64,000 nt of DNA from an uncultured Lachnospiraceae bacterium (GCA_947652925.1 CANTEW010000004.1:1-64000), one strand, 5' to 3'; counted from the first letter of the stretch, positions 8,073 to 17,349 are shown. The notes: generated by a model from the sequence alone, not told the origin. Numbers and translations: made by a program.

Positions 8073-9071
8073 ATGGGATATCAGGTATCAAGAGAAGCTG
8101 CCGATAGAGTGTTCGAGCAGCTGGGGCAGGACTATGATGTTTTCGCGCCGAAGGTTTTTGCCGGGGAAGGGTGTTTTTCTGATACGGATGTGATCCGTTA
8201 CGGGAAAGTCAACACCTTGGATGAGATCGAGTGGGAGCGCAGGTCTGACTACTCATTCAAAGAAGTACTCCTGGCAGTCAATGAGACATTGTTTTATTTT
8301 ACAGAAAACGAGACGACCGTCCCATCCTGCGGTGAAAAGAAGATACTGATCTTCTTAAAAAGCTGCGATCTGCACGCATTGAAGAAGCTGGATACGATCT
8401 ATCTGGAAAACGGCCCGGAGGACTTCTATTATAAACGTCTGCGGGAGAAAGCCAGCTTCGTGCTGATGGGATGCAGTGAGACTTGTGAAAATGGTTTCTG
8501 CGCCAGCATGGGGACAAACCGCTCAGAGGACTACGATCTATATCTAAGGCTATCTGGCGAGACTGTTTCCATCGACTGCAAAGATCCAGATCTGCAGGCT
8601 TATTTTGAAAAAGAAGATGGAAAAGCCTGTGATGTGACGCCGGGATATGTGACAGAGAACGCTGAAAAGGTGACGCTCCCCAAGAACCTGTCTGTGGATA
8701 GTTTTGCCAAACCTATCTGGGAAGAATACGGGAGCCGTTGCATCGGCTGTGGCCGCTGCAATTTCGTCTGTCCCACCTGTACCTGCTTTACCATGCAGGA
8801 TATCCTGTACCGCGATAACGAAAACGTGGGAGAACGCCGGAGAGTCTGGGCTTCCTGCCAGGTGGACGGATACACAGAGATCGCGGGAGGCGTGGATTTC
8901 CGCAAGACCCAGGGAGAACGGATGCGCTTTAAAGTCATGCATAAGATCTATGACTTTGAAAAAAGGTTCGGCTATCCTATGTGTGTAGGCTGCGGCCGCT
9001 GCGACACGGTCTGTCCGGAATACATATCTTACGCATCCCTGATCGATAAACTCGCAAAGGAGGAAGCCTAA
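8073..9071 (+). CDS. asrA: Anaerobic sulfite reductase subunit A
   Basis: AsrA is the electron-transfer subunit of the cytoplasmic, NADH-linked anaerobic sulfite reductase that makes sulfide from sulfite. Two ferredoxin-type cysteine motifs, CIGCGRCNFVCPTC (about residue 223) and CVGCGRCDTVCPE (about residue 308), ligate [4Fe-4S] clusters. The 332-residue length and the order asrA-asrB-asrC are typical. AAAGGAG precedes the ATG with good spacing. Expression is probably activated by the Crp-type protein at the upstream palindrome. The stop is directly followed by the asrB start. Confidence 0.95.
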   Translation: MGYQVSREAADRVFEQLGQDYDVFAPKVFAGEGCFSDTDVIRYGKVNTLDEIEWERRSDYSFKEVLLAVNETLFYFTENETTVPSCGEKKILIFLKSCDLHALKKLDTIYLENGPEDFYYKRLREKASFVLMGCSETCENGFCASMGTNRSEDYDLYLRLSGETVSIDCKDPDLQAYFEKEDGKACDVTPGYVTENAEKVTLPKNLSVDSFAKPIWEEYGSRCIGCGRCNFVCPTCTCFTMQDILYRDNENVGERRRVWASCQVDGYTEIAGGVDFRKTQGERMRFKVMHKIYDFEKRFGYPMCVGCGRCDTVCPEYISYASLIDKLAKEEA

Positions 9072-9863
9072 ATGAAAAATGAATATATCCCTTTTCCTTC
9101 CCAGGTCAAAGAGATCATCCAGCATACAGATATTGAATACACATTCCGTATGAGTTTTTCAGGGGACGTAAAGCCTGGGCAGTTCTTCGAGGTTTCCATC
9201 CCCAAATACGGAGAAGCGCCTATCTCTGTCAGTGGTATCGGCAAAGACACTATAGATCTGACCATCCGCAAAGTGGGAAAAGTGACCAACAAGATATTTG
9301 GACACTATGAAGGGAACACTCTCCTGATCCGCGGCCCTTATGGGAACGGCTTTGACGTGGAGAAGTTCAAAGGCAGGGAAGTGGTGGTGATCGCAGGCGG
9401 CACAGGACTGTCACCGGTAAAAGGCATCGTGGACTATTTTGCCCGGCATCCGGAAGACGCCGTACAGACAACTTTGATCGCTGGATTTAGATCCCCGGGA
9501 GACATCCTTTTCAAAGAAGACTTCAAAGATTGGGAAAAAACGATCAAAGTGATCAAGACTGTGGATTCTGCCCCGGAAGGTTACGACGGACTCATCGGCA
9601 TGGTGACGAAATACATCCCGGATCTGCCTCTTACCGATATACCGAATACTGTATTTATCACCGTAGGACCGCCCGTGATGATCAAGTTTACGATCATGGA
9701 GATCTTAAAACGGAACGTACCGGAGGAAAATATCTGGATCTCCCATGAGCGGAAGATGTGCTGCGGTCTGGGAAAATGCGGCCACTGTAAAATGGACGGC
9801 ACATATATCTGCCTGGACGGACCGGTGTTCAACTATGCCGAAGGCAAAGACCTGATCGATTAG
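9072..9863 (+). CDS. asrB: Anaerobic sulfite reductase subunit B
   Basis: AsrB is the flavin- and NADH-binding subunit that feeds electrons to AsrA and AsrC. The N-terminal half is a FAD-binding beta barrel, and the middle has the nucleotide-binding stretch VVVIAGGTGLSPVKGIVDY. Near the C terminus CCGLGKCGHCKM plus a later Cys (YICLDGPVF) form the [2Fe-2S] site of the dihydroorotate-dehydrogenase-electron-transfer family. The gene abuts asrA and lies 11 bases before asrC. Length 263 residues, as expected. Confidence 0.95.
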   Translation: MKNEYIPFPSQVKEIIQHTDIEYTFRMSFSGDVKPGQFFEVSIPKYGEAPISVSGIGKDTIDLTIRKVGKVTNKIFGHYEGNTLLIRGPYGNGFDVEKFKGREVVVIAGGTGLSPVKGIVDYFARHPEDAVQTTLIAGFRSPGDILFKEDFKDWEKTIKVIKTVDSAPEGYDGLIGMVTKYIPDLPLTDIPNTVFITVGPPVMIKFTIMEILKRNVPEENIWISHERKMCCGLGKCGHCKMDGTYICLDGPVFNYAEGKDLID

Positions 9864-9874
9864 GAGGTGAGGAG

Positions 9875-10849
9875 ATGGGTTTGGATATCAATACAAAAAA
9901 AGCGAAAAAAAATGCATTCAGGATCGGAAAAGTCAGGGGCGAAGGCGCATCCCGCATCCGTGTCCCCGGCGGCTATCTCAAAGCTGAGATCTTAGGACTG
10001 GTACAGGAGATCGCAGAGAAATACGGCAACGGCATCGTCCATCTGACCACCCGCCAGGGATTTGAGATCGAGGGGATCCGCCTGGAAGATATGGACGCTA
10101 TCAACGAGATGCTCCAGCCGATCATCGAACTCCTGGACATCAACCAGGAAAACCGAGGCACAGGCTATCCCGCCTCCGGGACAAGAAACGTATGCGCCTG
10201 TATCGGCAACAACGTCTGTCCGTTTGCAAATTATGATACATCCCAATTTGCAAAAAGGATAGAAAAAGAGATCTTTCCCAACGACCTGCATTTCAAGATC
10301 GCGCTCACCGGATGCCCAAACGACTGCGGAAAAGTACGCCTCCACGACTTCGGGATCATAGGCATGACCATGCCCCAGTACGATCCCAGCCGCTGTGTGA
10401 GCTGCAAGGCGTGTATCAAAGGCTGCAAGAGCCTCTCCGTGGACGCACTGCGCATGGAAAACTATAAGATCATCCGGGATGAAGAGAAATGTATCGGCTG
10501 CGGCGTCTGCGTGACTAAGTGTCCCACCAGGGCTTTCACCCGCAGTAAAAAGAAGTATTATAAACTGACCCTCATGGGCCGTACAGGAAAGAGGAATCCC
10601 AGACTGGGTGAGGATTTCCTCCTCTGGACAGACGAAGACACCATCGTGAAGATCATCTTGAATACATACCGCTTCGTGAAAGAATACATCGATCCAAAAG
10701 CGCCGGGCGGAAAAGAACACATCGGTTATATCATCGACCGGGTGGGTTTTGCAGAATATAAGAAATGGGCGCTGGAGGGCGTTGGACTCCTGCCGGAGAC
10801 TAAGATGAAAGAATGTGTGTATTGGAACGGCGTACACTTTGACCGCTGA
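9875..10849 (+). CDS. asrC: Anaerobic sulfite reductase subunit C (sirohaem)
   Basis: AsrC is the catalytic subunit, which binds sirohaem coupled to a [4Fe-4S] cluster and reduces sulfite. Sirohaem/cluster cysteines are visible in CACIGNNVCPF and LTGCPNDCGK, the NirA/DsrA-like signature. A C-terminal two-cluster ferredoxin domain follows: CVSCKACIKGCKS and CIGCGVCVTKCPT. AGGAGGTGAGGAG gives a strong start. Length 324 residues is normal. No clear terminator follows; the next 430 bases are decayed mobile DNA. Confidence 0.95.
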   Translation: MGLDINTKKAKKNAFRIGKVRGEGASRIRVPGGYLKAEILGLVQEIAEKYGNGIVHLTTRQGFEIEGIRLEDMDAINEMLQPIIELLDINQENRGTGYPASGTRNVCACIGNNVCPFANYDTSQFAKRIEKEIFPNDLHFKIALTGCPNDCGKVRLHDFGIIGMTMPQYDPSRCVSCKACIKGCKSLSVDALRMENYKIIRDEEKCIGCGVCVTKCPTRAFTRSKKKYYKLTLMGRTGKRNPRLGEDFLLWTDEDTIVKIILNTYRFVKEYIDPKAPGGKEHIGYIIDRVGFAEYKKWALEGVGLLPETKMKECVYWNGVHFDR

Positions 10850-10876
10850 TATATTTTCCGGGAGATATTGAAAGAT

Positions 10877-10977
10877 CCCCATTGGCACTATTTCTGGCAC
10901 TGTTATCGGGTCCAACTTATCGGCCGCCTCCCCATGTCCATTTGGGTAGAGGTGGCCGTAAATGTTATCGGCCATCT
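10877..10977 (-). pseudogene. Remnant of a tyrosine recombinase C terminus
   Basis: Read on the minus strand, about 34 residues beginning MADNIYGHLYPNGHGEAADK resemble the end of phage-type integrases, where the catalytic Tyr sits in a (T/N)(I/T)Y(G/S)HL(Y/F)P context. Nothing upstream restores the rest of the domain, and frames are broken. The whole gap from 10850 to 11281 holds only this fragment, a small CTCCGC/GCGGAG hairpin (11076-11090) and one IS end (11110-11135); I see no intact gene in it. Similarity is by eye, so moderate confidence. Confidence 0.45.
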
Positions 10978-11109
10978 GCCGCGTTGGTCTATACTTCGTT
11001 CCAGTCCGTGCTGAACATATGCCACTGGCACATAGCACTGTTGATCGCCGTAGCCACCGGTACGCCACATTCCTCCGCCTTGCGGAGTGACAAAATATCC
11101 GGCATACTT

Positions 11110-11135
11110 TATTACAGAAGTCAGCTTGTCGATAC
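11110..11135. repeat. Solitary IS630-type terminal sequence
   Basis: AGAAGTCAGCTTGTCGATAC, with flanks, is nearly identical to the right end of the IS630-family element at 48002-48027 in this window. No matching left end or transposase is present here, so this is a solo end left by a lost or deleted copy. Confidence 0.6.
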
Positions 11136-11281
11136 GATAGTCTATAAAATCAAATAGTATCCATAAAAAACTTTAGAGGATGTTTGTAAACCTTTAAGAT
11201 CTTTAGTATGTTTTTTACGGGGATCGCGCATACTGTCATCATGTATATTTAGATAAGGCGAGAAAAGGGAGGGCATCTTTT

Positions 11282-13087
11282 ATGAGGACGTGTCAGATGT
11301 TATATCCGAGGGATACCGTCGTACGGCGGGCGGTGAGCATGGACGGTATGTGGAAGTTCAGGACAGACCAGCGGCAGGAAGGGCTTGAGAAAGGCTGGAC
11401 AAAAGGGCTGCCGGGACCGGATCTGATCCCTGTACCGGCCAGTTTCCAGGATCTTTACACAGATAAAGATATGCGGGAGTTTACCGGGGATGTGTGGTAC
11501 GAGACAGATGTGTTCGTACCGGGAGAGTGGGAAGGGAAGGAAGTGGCTGTCCGTTTTGGATGTGCCACCCACCGGGCAAAAGTATATGTGAACGGAAAGG
11601 AAGCGGTTTCCCATGAGGGCGGTTTTCTGCCTTTCCTGGCGGTGGTGACCGATACGGTGCAGTATAACGCCTATAATAAAGTGGTAGTCCTGGTCAATAA
11701 TGAGTTGAATGTGACCAGTATCCCCTGCGGGGAGACGAAGGTGCTGAGCAATGGGAAGAAGATGTCCAGCCCGTATTTTGATTTTTTTAATTATTCAGGA
11801 CTGCAGAGGCCGGTGAGATTGATCGCCTATCCCAAAGAACATATCGAGGATCTTTCTCTGGTGTACGGGTTCGAAGGGGAGGACGCGGTGGTCCATTATA
11901 CGGTAGAGACAACCGGGGAGCATCTGGTCACGGTGGATGTCTTTGATGCTCTTTCTGAAAAAGTCGCTTCCTGTACGGGAAAGGAAGGGGAGCTGCGCAT
12001 ACCCCATGTCCACAAGTGGGGGATACGGGACGGTTATCTGTACCGTTTTGTGATCCGCATCATGGATGGGGACACGCTGATCGACGAGTATTATGATGAG
12101 ATCGGCATCCGCACAGTGGAGATCAAAGGGACGGATATCCTGCTGAACGGCGAGAAAGTGTATCTGAAAGGGTTTGGCAAGCACGAGGACAGCGATATCG
12201 TGGGCCGCGGCTTCCATATGGGCGTGATGAAACGGGATTTTGAATGTATGAAATGGATCAACGCCAATTGTTTCCGCACGTCCCATTATCCCTACAGCGA
12301 GGAGATCTACCAGATGGCGGACCGGGAGGGGATGCTGGTGATCGATGAGGTGGCTGCTGTGGGGTTATTTAAGAGCTTGATGAATTTTATGGAGGCTTCC
12401 ACGGGGAAAAAGACGGCGTTCTTCCGGGAGGATACGATCCCGCAGCTCCTTGAGGAGCATCTGCAGTGTGTGGAGGATATGATCTGCCGGGATAAGAACC
12501 ACGCCTGTGTCATCGCCTGGAGTCTGCTGAATGAGCCGGAGACCACAGATGAGGCGGCTGTCCCGTATTTTGAAAAAGTATTTGCCAAAGCCTGGGAAGC
12601 GGATCCGCAGAAACGTCCCCGGACTTTTGCCATGATCATGAATTCCCTGCCCCATAATTGTAAATGTTACCAGTTCAGCGACTTCCTCTCTCTGAATCGT
12701 TATTATGGATGGTATCTGATGGGCGGCTATGAGATCACGGACGCGGAAGCGGCATTCCGGAAGGAGCTGGATGCATGGGAGGCAAAGAAACTTGACAGAC
12801 CAGTGGTCTTTACAGAATATGGGGCGGATACGAATCCTGCGGAGCATAAACTGCCCTCGGTGATGTGGAGCCAGGAGTACCAGCTGGAATATCTGGAGAT
12901 GTGCCACAGGGTGTTTGACTCTTATCCGTTCGTGGCAGGGGAGCTGGTCTGGAATTTTGCAGATTTCCAGACTACAGAAGGGATCTTGCGGATGAATGGG
13001 AATAAGAAAGGTATCTTCACCAGGCAGCGGCAGCCCAAACAGGCGGCATATTATTATAGGGAGCGATGGGGTGGTAAAAGTAGATAG
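11282..13087 (+). CDS. uidA: Beta-glucuronidase (glycoside hydrolase family 2)
   Basis: This enzyme hydrolyses beta-D-glucuronides, releasing glucuronic acid, probably from host or drug conjugates or dietary glycans. Layout is the GH2 order: N-terminal sugar-binding jelly roll, Ig-like domain, then a TIM barrel. Catalytic acid/base is Glu418 (SLLNEPE) and the nucleophile is Glu512 (FTEYGAD). The glucuronate-recognising N-x-K motif is Asn574/Lys576 (GNKKG), which separates it from beta-galactosidases. After DEVAAVG an insert of about 25 residues corresponds to loop 1, seen in enzymes active on small glucuronides. There is no signal peptide, so it is cytoplasmic. It is a single gene with its own terminator and no adjacent transporter or regulator. 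Confidence 0.95.
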   Translation: MRTCQMLYPRDTVVRRAVSMDGMWKFRTDQRQEGLEKGWTKGLPGPDLIPVPASFQDLYTDKDMREFTGDVWYETDVFVPGEWEGKEVAVRFGCATHRAKVYVNGKEAVSHEGGFLPFLAVVTDTVQYNAYNKVVVLVNNELNVTSIPCGETKVLSNGKKMSSPYFDFFNYSGLQRPVRLIAYPKEHIEDLSLVYGFEGEDAVVHYTVETTGEHLVTVDVFDALSEKVASCTGKEGELRIPHVHKWGIRDGYLYRFVIRIMDGDTLIDEYYDEIGIRTVEIKGTDILLNGEKVYLKGFGKHEDSDIVGRGFHMGVMKRDFECMKWINANCFRTSHYPYSEEIYQMADREGMLVIDEVAAVGLFKSLMNFMEASTGKKTAFFREDTIPQLLEEHLQCVEDMICRDKNHACVIAWSLLNEPETTDEAAVPYFEKVFAKAWEADPQKRPRTFAMIMNSLPHNCKCYQFSDFLSLNRYYGWYLMGGYEITDAEAAFRKELDAWEAKKLDRPVVFTEYGADTNPAEHKLPSVMWSQEYQLEYLEMCHRVFDSYPFVAGELVWNFADFQTTEGILRMNGNKKGIFTRQRQPKQAAYYYRERWGGKSR

Positions 13088-13098
13088 CGGTCATAGGC

Positions 13099-13137
13099 CA
13101 AGGATGGTGGGATCATGCGCACCATCCTTGTTTTTGG
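13099..13137 (+). terminator. Terminator of the beta-glucuronidase gene
   Basis: CAAGGATGGTG (13099-13109) pairs perfectly with CACCATCCTTG (13120-13130) around a 10-base loop, followed by TTTTT. Confidence 0.9.
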
Positions 13138-13385
13138 TTGGATAGATGTATTGAAGATCCAGGACGGATATGTTAAACTTTATTGGACTTTCCTGTTTTT
13201 AAATATGTTTTAAAAAGCAGGGATGACTGGGACCGATCTCTTGGTGGAGCGATGGATAAGATATCGCGCGGGCAGGAGATGAGCAGAAAGCGGCGATACC
13301 ATTGAAGGCAGAGGTGTGCCGTGATATAATGATCTGGCAGAGGCGATCATGATATATGAAAAATGACATAGAAGAGGGGACAGGA

Positions 13386-14048
13386 ATGAAGTTTGAATTG
13401 ATGGCATCCATGATGTGTGCTGATTACGGCAATCTGGAGAAAGAAGTCAGTGACTTGGCAGAGGGCGGTATCGATTCCTATCATATCGACATAATGGATG
13501 GACGGTATGTGCCGAATTTTGCCATGTCTTTAAATGATATGCGGTACATAGCAAATACTGCATCCAAACCTTTGGATGTACACTTGATGATCGAGCATCC
13601 CAACAACCACATTGGACTGTTTCTGCGTAACCTGCGGCCAGGGGACACCGTTTACATCCATCCGGAAGCTGAATATCATCCATCTACGACCTTGCAGAGT
13701 ATCATTGATGCAGACATGATCCCGGGTATCGCGATCAATCCGGGGACTTCTGTAGAAACGGTCATGGAGATGCTCAGGATCGTGAAAAAGGTACTTGTCA
13801 TGTCGGTGAACCCAGGCAATGCGGGGCAGATGTATCTGCCTTATGTGGGGAAAAAGATCACGAAACTCCTCTCTATGAAAGACGATATGAAGTTTGAGAT
13901 CTACTGGGATGGGGCATGCGGCGCGGACAAGATCCGTGAGTATGCACCAAAAGGTGTGAAAGGATTTGTACTCGGCACGACGCTCTTATTTGGCAAACAG
14001 AAGCCGTATGCGGAGACTCTGCAGAATATCCGTGAACTGCGGTTTTAA
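13386..14048 (+). CDS. Ribulose-phosphate 3-epimerase-like protein
   Basis: This is a TIM-barrel epimerase of the Rpe family, expected to interconvert ribulose-5-phosphate and xylulose-5-phosphate or a close relative. Metal and catalytic residues are present: HIDIMDG, DVHLMIEH, VMSVNPGNAGQ and a WDGA motif in place of the usual VDGG. That change and the GTTLLFG ending suggest a specialised relative rather than the pentose-phosphate housekeeping enzyme. I start at ATG 13386, which follows AGAGGGGACAGG; the open frame begins upstream at 13356. It opens a three-gene unit with a cytidylyltransferase and a dehydrogenase, suggesting it shapes the pentose-phosphate precursor of CDP-ribitol. Confidence 0.8.
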   Translation: MKFELMASMMCADYGNLEKEVSDLAEGGIDSYHIDIMDGRYVPNFAMSLNDMRYIANTASKPLDVHLMIEHPNNHIGLFLRNLRPGDTVYIHPEAEYHPSTTLQSIIDADMIPGIAINPGTSVETVMEMLRIVKKVLVMSVNPGNAGQMYLPYVGKKITKLLSMKDDMKFEIYWDGACGADKIREYAPKGVKGFVLGTTLLFGKQKPYAETLQNIRELRF

Positions 14049-14066
14049 GATAAAAAGGATCAGAAG

Positions 14067-14786
14067 ATGAATGTAGCATTGGTCTTATCTGGGGGTACCG
14101 GCATCAGGCTGGGTTCGGATATACCCAAACAATATATAGAGGTGGGCGGACGCCCGATCATTTTGTATTGTCTCCAACGATTATCTGATCACGGGAGGAT
14201 CGATGGGATACAGATCGTGGCCAGCCCGCCCTGGCAGGGACAGGTGAGAAAATGGCTGTCAGAAGAGGGGCTGGATGAAAAATTTAAAGGGTTTTCAGCC
14301 CCGGGAGAGAATCGACAGCTCTCTATCCTGCATGGACTCCAGGATATCCGGGGATACGCGGATCCATCGGACTATGTGCTGATACACGACGCTGCCCGCC
14401 CTCTTTTGTCCGAGGGGATGATCACAGCCTGCCTGGATGCCGCAGAGGGCCATGATGGTGTGATCCCTGTGCTGCCGATGAAGGATACTGTCTATTTCAG
14501 TACGGATGGAAAGACCATCTCGTCTTTGTTGGACCGGGAACGGGTCTTTGCGGGGCAGGCTCCGGAACTGTTCCGACTGGGGAGTTACTGTGAGGCGAAC
14601 CAGCGGCTGCTGCCGGATGAGATCTTGAAGATCAAGGGGTCTACAGAGCCTGCTGTCCTGGCTGGGATGGATATCGTTATGATCCCCGGGGACGAGGGGA
14701 ACATCAAGATCACGACAAAAGAGGATCTAGACTATTTTTTGAGGAGGACGGGAAATGAGAGCGTGGGTTTTACACGGTGTCCATGA
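14067..14786 (+). CDS. IspD/TarI-like cytidylyltransferase
   Basis: This nucleotidyltransferase joins CTP to a polyol phosphate. It belongs to the IspD/TarI family, with the N-terminal GGTGIRLGSDIPKQYIEVGG loop, an IHDAARPL stretch that binds metal and substrate, and a KITTKEDLD ending. In this context (epimerase and TarJ-like dehydrogenase adjacent) ribitol-5-phosphate cytidylyltransferase is more likely than the isoprenoid enzyme. The 239-residue length is usual for both. AAGGA precedes the ATG. The gene overlaps the dehydrogenase gene by 32 bases, so the two are translationally coupled. Confidence 0.82.
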   Translation: MNVALVLSGGTGIRLGSDIPKQYIEVGGRPIILYCLQRLSDHGRIDGIQIVASPPWQGQVRKWLSEEGLDEKFKGFSAPGENRQLSILHGLQDIRGYADPSDYVLIHDAARPLLSEGMITACLDAAEGHDGVIPVLPMKDTVYFSTDGKTISSLLDRERVFAGQAPELFRLGSYCEANQRLLPDEILKIKGSTEPAVLAGMDIVMIPGDEGNIKITTKEDLDYFLRRTGNESVGFTRCP

Positions 14787-15801
14787 TCTGCGGCATGAGA
14801 CGGTAGGAGAGCCTGTATTGGGAGCAGATGAAGTAGCAGTCCAGGTGAGAGCGGCAGGGATCTGCGGCTCAGATATCCCGCGGATATATCAGACAGGGAC
14901 TTATTCTTTTCCCTTGATACCGGGACATGAGTTTTCCGGCATCGTGACAGAGACCGGGGCGGCTGTGGATGGAGCGCTGACCGGGCAGCGGGTAGGTGTT
15001 TTTCCCCTGATACCCTGCCACTCATGTGCAACCTGCCGGAAAAAACAGTATGAAATGTGCAGGCACTACAGTTATCTCGGATCCCGCAGGGATGGAGGGT
15101 TTGCAGGATATGTGGCCGTTCCTGCAGACAATCTGATCAAACTCCCGGAGCATGTCTCTTTTGAGGAAGCTGCTATGATGGAACCGATGGCGGTGGCTGT
15201 CCACGCTATGCGTCGGATCGCTGTGAGACCAGCAGATACAGTTGTGGTCTGCGGGCTTGGGACGATCGGGCTTTTGCTGGTCATGTTCCTTAAAGAAGCC
15301 GGGATCCAGGATATACTTGCCATCGGCAATAAAGAGTTCCAGAGGCAGGCGGTCTTGAAAATGGGTATCCAGGCGTCTTCATATCATGATGCAAAAGAGC
15401 AGGATCTCGAGAGATGGCTCCTGGAGCATACCAACGGCAATGGCGCTGATGTATTCTTTGAATGTGTGGGGAAAAATGAGACATTGGCGCAGGCATTAGA
15501 CTATACGGCACCTGTCGGAAAGGTGATGCTGGTGGGGAATCCTTATTCGGATATGTGTCTTGCTAAAGAAGTATACTGGAAGATCTTGCGCAAGCAGCTG
15601 ACTGTACTGGGTACATGGAATTCATCATTTACCCATGACCCTGGAGATGACTGGCATTATGTCCTGGAGCGGCTCGCAGACAGACGGATAGTTCCGGCGG
15701 AACTGATCACCCATCGTCTGCCCATGGAAATGCTGGAACAGGGCCTGCATATCATGAGAGATAAGACGGAAGATCACTGTAAGATCATGGGGGTACAGTG
15801 A
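14755..15801 (+). CDS. Zinc-dependent alcohol dehydrogenase, probably TarJ-like
   Basis: This is a medium-chain dehydrogenase/reductase that would reduce ribulose-5-phosphate to ribitol-5-phosphate with NAD(P)H. Catalytic zinc ligands lie in GICGSDIPR and PGHEFSG. Structural-zinc cysteines are in CHSCATCRKKQYEMC, and the cofactor loop is VCGLGTIGLL. Its 348 residues are normal. A galactitol-1-phosphate dehydrogenase-like activity is the main alternative on sequence alone; the neighbouring cytidylyltransferase argues for the CDP-ribitol route. GAGGAGG at 14741-14747 precedes the ATG. Confidence 0.8.
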   Translation: MRAWVLHGVHDLRHETVGEPVLGADEVAVQVRAAGICGSDIPRIYQTGTYSFPLIPGHEFSGIVTETGAAVDGALTGQRVGVFPLIPCHSCATCRKKQYEMCRHYSYLGSRRDGGFAGYVAVPADNLIKLPEHVSFEEAAMMEPMAVAVHAMRRIAVRPADTVVVCGLGTIGLLLVMFLKEAGIQDILAIGNKEFQRQAVLKMGIQASSYHDAKEQDLERWLLEHTNGNGADVFFECVGKNETLAQALDYTAPVGKVMLVGNPYSDMCLAKEVYWKILRKQLTVLGTWNSSFTHDPGDDWHYVLERLADRRIVPAELITHRLPMEMLEQGLHIMRDKTEDHCKIMGVQ

Positions 15802-15812
15802 CTGGTCTGCAG

Positions 15813-15856
15813 GGGCCACTTCTGTGAGTTATCCACTGTTCTGGAAAGTGGCCCTT
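15813..15856. terminator. Hairpin between convergent genes
   Basis: GGGCCACTT (15813-15821) pairs with AAGTGGCCC (15846-15854) between the convergent dehydrogenase and CDP-glycerol transferase-like genes. The loop is 24 bases and only TT follows, so it may act weakly in both directions. Confidence 0.55.
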
Positions 15857-15883
15857 CAGCCGGTACTCTGTGAGCATAAAGGC

Positions 15884-17248
15884 TCAGTCATCTTCGGCTG
15901 CTTCCAAGATCTCTGCATCCTGTATCATGACAGGTTTGCCTGCTTTTTGGCACAGCTGTACCAGGCTGCTCCCATCGCCGTAATAAGCATCGCATAATGC
16001 GATAGCCCTGTCCAGGTCAGCGGAATCATCGTAGATCCCCCATCCATCTGCTCTGTATCGATCCGCGAGTTTTTGATATTTTTCCCATAATCGAGGGCGC
16101 ATGGAGCTGATCGTGGCTTTTATCAGGGGATGGGGGCGCCATAATAGGGCCACATCTTCCTGCCGGGACTTGAATATATGGAATACGTTCTCTATCTTTT
16201 CTAGCATCTGCTCATCTTTCTCCAGTAAGGCACCTACACTCGTGTTGTAAAGGATCACTTTTTTTCTGCTCCCATCTGGTCTGTAGAGGATATCTTTCCA
16301 CTGTTCTGGAATGGTGAGGTCGCTTTCTCTTGTGGTCGCCACTTTATCATATTTGGGGGAGCCGAGTCCGAGTATCTTTTTTTCCCAGTATGGCCTTGTG
16401 TCCTCGCCGGTTTTTTCTGTCAGTATATCCACATACACTTGCCGCATGTTTTCTGATTGGACGATGACTTGGTCGGCATTATAGACGCCGGGAACATCAC
16501 AGAAATGTCTTATATTTTCAGCGGCTGTTGTGTTCCGAGGGTCTGGATCGTTCAATATGAAATATGGTATATAGACCAGTTTTTCTGTATATTTTTTTAA
16601 ATTCTTAGAATAAAAGAAAGGGTGTACGCTTGTCACATAGTTCAGATCATCGTACGGATTGTGGATGAAGATCATATCCGGCATATGTGCGGAAAAGTCA
16701 AATGTATCGTATCTTGTGACAGGCACCTGGTCAGGGTACTGGTCGCCTTCATAATGCATCTCGCGAAAACTCCCGTCTGGCGCCCTGTCGTAGTAGGGGA
16801 TCGGGATCACATATACATCCCAGTCAGGATCTTCCCTGGCCGCTTCCCATACACTCTCCAGGGAATCCCACATGGAAGCCTTATAGGGGAGAAAGACAGC
16901 TTCCTTAGAGATCTTGATATCATTTTGTATGCTCTTTTGGATCAAGGAGAGTGATCCGCATAAGTTTTCATACGCACTGACGGGGTCTGTTGGAAGATCC
17001 GTGCGGAGTATTTCATAAAGCTGATAGACAGACTCACAGTAATCTTCCAGTATGGTGACTGTAGGCGCACCTTCCCCCTCCTCGCTCTCGATCATGTTTC
17101 CTAATTTGACAGCGCCGTCCTGGCATTGCTCTAATAATCCCATAGCGATGGCAGGGTTGTCTTCTTCCATGGATTTTTTGATCTCGGCGTGTGTCTGTGT
17201 GAGTAATGCTGCAAAATCTTCTGCTAATCTCTTCTTTGTTCTTCTCAT
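15884..17248 (-). CDS. CDP-glycerol glycerophosphotransferase-like protein
   Basis: The protein is a 454-residue relative of the CDP-glycerol:polyol-phosphate transferases that polymerise teichoic-acid-like chains. The C-terminal half has the expected GT-B-like features: a KLVYIPYF segment, LWRPHPLIKATI with the HP pair, and YYGDGSSL near the end. The N-terminal 130 residues are helical and acidic with no membrane segment. It lies beside a probable CDP-ribitol pathway and a Wzz-like gene on the same strand, so its donor could be CDP-ribitol or CDP-glycerol. A GGGAG site precedes the ATG. Family assignment is by motif pattern; exact activity is not shown. Confidence 0.7.
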   Translation of the reverse strand: MRRTKKRLAEDFAALLTQTHAEIKKSMEEDNPAIAMGLLEQCQDGAVKLGNMIESEEGEGAPTVTILEDYCESVYQLYEILRTDLPTDPVSAYENLCGSLSLIQKSIQNDIKISKEAVFLPYKASMWDSLESVWEAAREDPDWDVYVIPIPYYDRAPDGSFREMHYEGDQYPDQVPVTRYDTFDFSAHMPDMIFIHNPYDDLNYVTSVHPFFYSKNLKKYTEKLVYIPYFILNDPDPRNTTAAENIRHFCDVPGVYNADQVIVQSENMRQVYVDILTEKTGEDTRPYWEKKILGLGSPKYDKVATTRESDLTIPEQWKDILYRPDGSRKKVILYNTSVGALLEKDEQMLEKIENVFHIFKSRQEDVALLWRPHPLIKATISSMRPRLWEKYQKLADRYRADGWGIYDDSADLDRAIALCDAYYGDGSSLVQLCQKAGKPVMIQDAEILEAAEDD

Positions 17249-17349
17249 GATCCGGTCTTGCTCCCTTTGTATTGTGTAAGTTATGTTTTATCCTATCATA
17301 ATAGCTTGGCTCCGTAAAGATAAAAATGGTGTGGAGGGTCTGGCTGGGG

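Noticed and set aside
9992..11068. A 358-codon open frame antisense to asrC
   Set aside because: It lies opposite a certain gene, has no ribosome site, and its protein is compositionally a shadow; only its first part, outside asrC, holds the integrase-like fragment.
15826..15834. TTATCCACT resembling a DnaA box
   Set aside because: Isolated single near-match in a hairpin loop; expected by chance.
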